Positions 36,169 to 37,108 of a stretch of 37,108 bases of DNA are shown here, piece by piece (positions within the stretch are counted from its first letter, which is position 1; each line of letters starts with the position of its first letter). The notes under the pieces were generated by a model. It worked only from the letters and a program-made list of their open reading frames with translations, had not been told where the DNA came from and ran no database searches. Made by a program: the position numbers and the translations under genes. The stretch covers positions 1 to 37,108 of the forward strand of contig JAGVYH010000046.1 of the NCBI GenBank assembly GCA_018303325.1, in the 5' to 3' direction. This stretch comes from Candidatus Woesearchaeota archaeon (lineage in GTDB: Archaea > Nanobdellota > Nanobdellia > Woesearchaeales > DSVV01).

Positions 36169-37108
36169 TCAGCCAAACAAACTTTTCAGAACAATTGTGC
36201 CATAACTGCCTTTGTTTAGGAAGAATGACAGTTTATATTTCTTAATCTCTGGCTTTTGTTCAGAAAATATTTTTTTAAAATTATTCACTGTTTTTAATAT
36301 TCTATTTTTAATAGTTTTTTTCTCTGTTTCCATCTCTTCAATTTTCAGATTTTCAATATCAACCAGCATATTTCTATCTTCGCCGACACAGCTTATCTCA
36401 GGCATCTCTCTTATAACAAAATCACTGAAGCTAATGCCTTCGCTGACTAACAGCGCATTCAAAATATCGCGGATAACATCATTATCAGTCTCGACGCCAA
36501 AACCAATCAAAGGAATCTTGTGATTTTGAACTGTGCTCATTTCTTCAGGAATAAACAATTCTCCAAGTGCATAGTCAATTTCGAAATATTTATCGCTTCT
36601 TTTAATAAGCTCTCTTTTAATAAACTCTTTTACAGTCTCATTCCATAAATAGCTTTGATAAGCATGAAGATATAATAAAAGAACACGCTTGTTGATTTTT
36701 CTTAATGCTCCGACATAATTATTTGCCTCAACAACCATTTTAAGCTTTTCACAAACATCTTTGAATTTTCTCTGAAGAAGTAATTTACCGATTATATGAT
36801 TATCCATATTAACTCCAAACCGCTGGTCATCAAAATAATTGATTGTCTTAGTCATATTCCTCGGAGAATTATCACCCTCAACAATAATCTCAAATTCATT
36901 TCCTTTAAGACAGCCAAGATTAATCCTTTCATTTCCCTGTCCTAAATATTTCAGCTCGATATTATCCAAAAATAATCCTTTTTTCGGGCCTCTTTTTATA
37001 GAAATAAGTTGTTCTGTTAATGCATTCTTGTCTTTTGTGCCTGCAAAATTAATAAATTTAGGATATATATTCCAATGATTAGCTATTCTTGTAATAGCAT
37101 CAATTGTA
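36169..37108 (-). CDS. truD: tRNA pseudouridine synthase TruD, truncated at window edge
   Basis: NYFDDQRFGVN plus upstream in-frame INFAGTKDKNALTEQLISIKRGPKKG between 36969 and 37108; track start at 36969 is an internal Met. Confidence 0.9.
   Translation of the reverse strand, partial: TIDAITRIANHWNIYPKFINFAGTKDKNALTEQLISIKRGPKKGLFLDNIELKYLGQGNERINLGCLKGNEFEIIVEGDNSPRNMTKTINYFDDQRFGVNMDNHIIGKLLLQRKFKDVCEKLKMVVEANNYVGALRKINKRVLLLYLHAYQSYLWNETVKEFIKRELIKRSDKYFEIDYALGELFIPEEMSTVQNHKIPLIGFGVETDNDVIRDILNALLVSEGISFSDFVIREMPEISCVGEDRNMLVDIENLKIEEMETEKKTIKNRILKTVNNFKKIFSEQKPEIKKYKLSFFLNKGSYGTIVLKSLFG

Overview
AT-rich archaeal window, probably DPANN/Woesearchaeota-like (inferred from archaeal LigB-type ligase, archaeal translin, archaeal TruD, Bat-type HTH and TATA-type promoters; not proven). 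It carries about 30 genes: PIG-L deacetylase, GT4 glycosyltransferase, MazG-like pyrophosphohydrolase, a small CARF-like protein, two paralogous membrane-anchored proteins, a MacB-like ABC/COG1361/FtsX/FtsX cluster, MFS transporter, AsnRS, a bacterial-type AspRS, DsrE-like protein, DNA ligase, SIMPL protein, several wHTH regulators, YjbQ, cupin, translin, MBL hydrolase, HAD phosphatase, a double-domain Lrp regulator, an FG-GAP protein coupled to an unusual receiver-like protein, and a truncated truD at the right edge. I saw no CRISPR array, rRNA, convincing tRNA or transposase. The most unusual signal is in the intergenic DNA: a dense, nested set of hairpin-forming repeats. At least eight dispersed elements share conserved termini (about ...GTTTGTGGGACGAAGTCCACCGTCTCATGAAAA and its partner TAGTTCCTGGGCGCAGCCACACGTCTCATGAAAA) but enclose different inner sequences, several of them long hairpins whose arms are made of degenerate 7- or 8-nt units. 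Associated smaller hairpin modules keep their loop and flanks while their stems change in a compensatory way. Two separate MITE-like elements with terminal inverted repeats and apparent target duplications are also visible, plus an 84-nt two-copy structured repeat, a 3' gene end encoded by a hairpin arm, and local duplications of gene ends.
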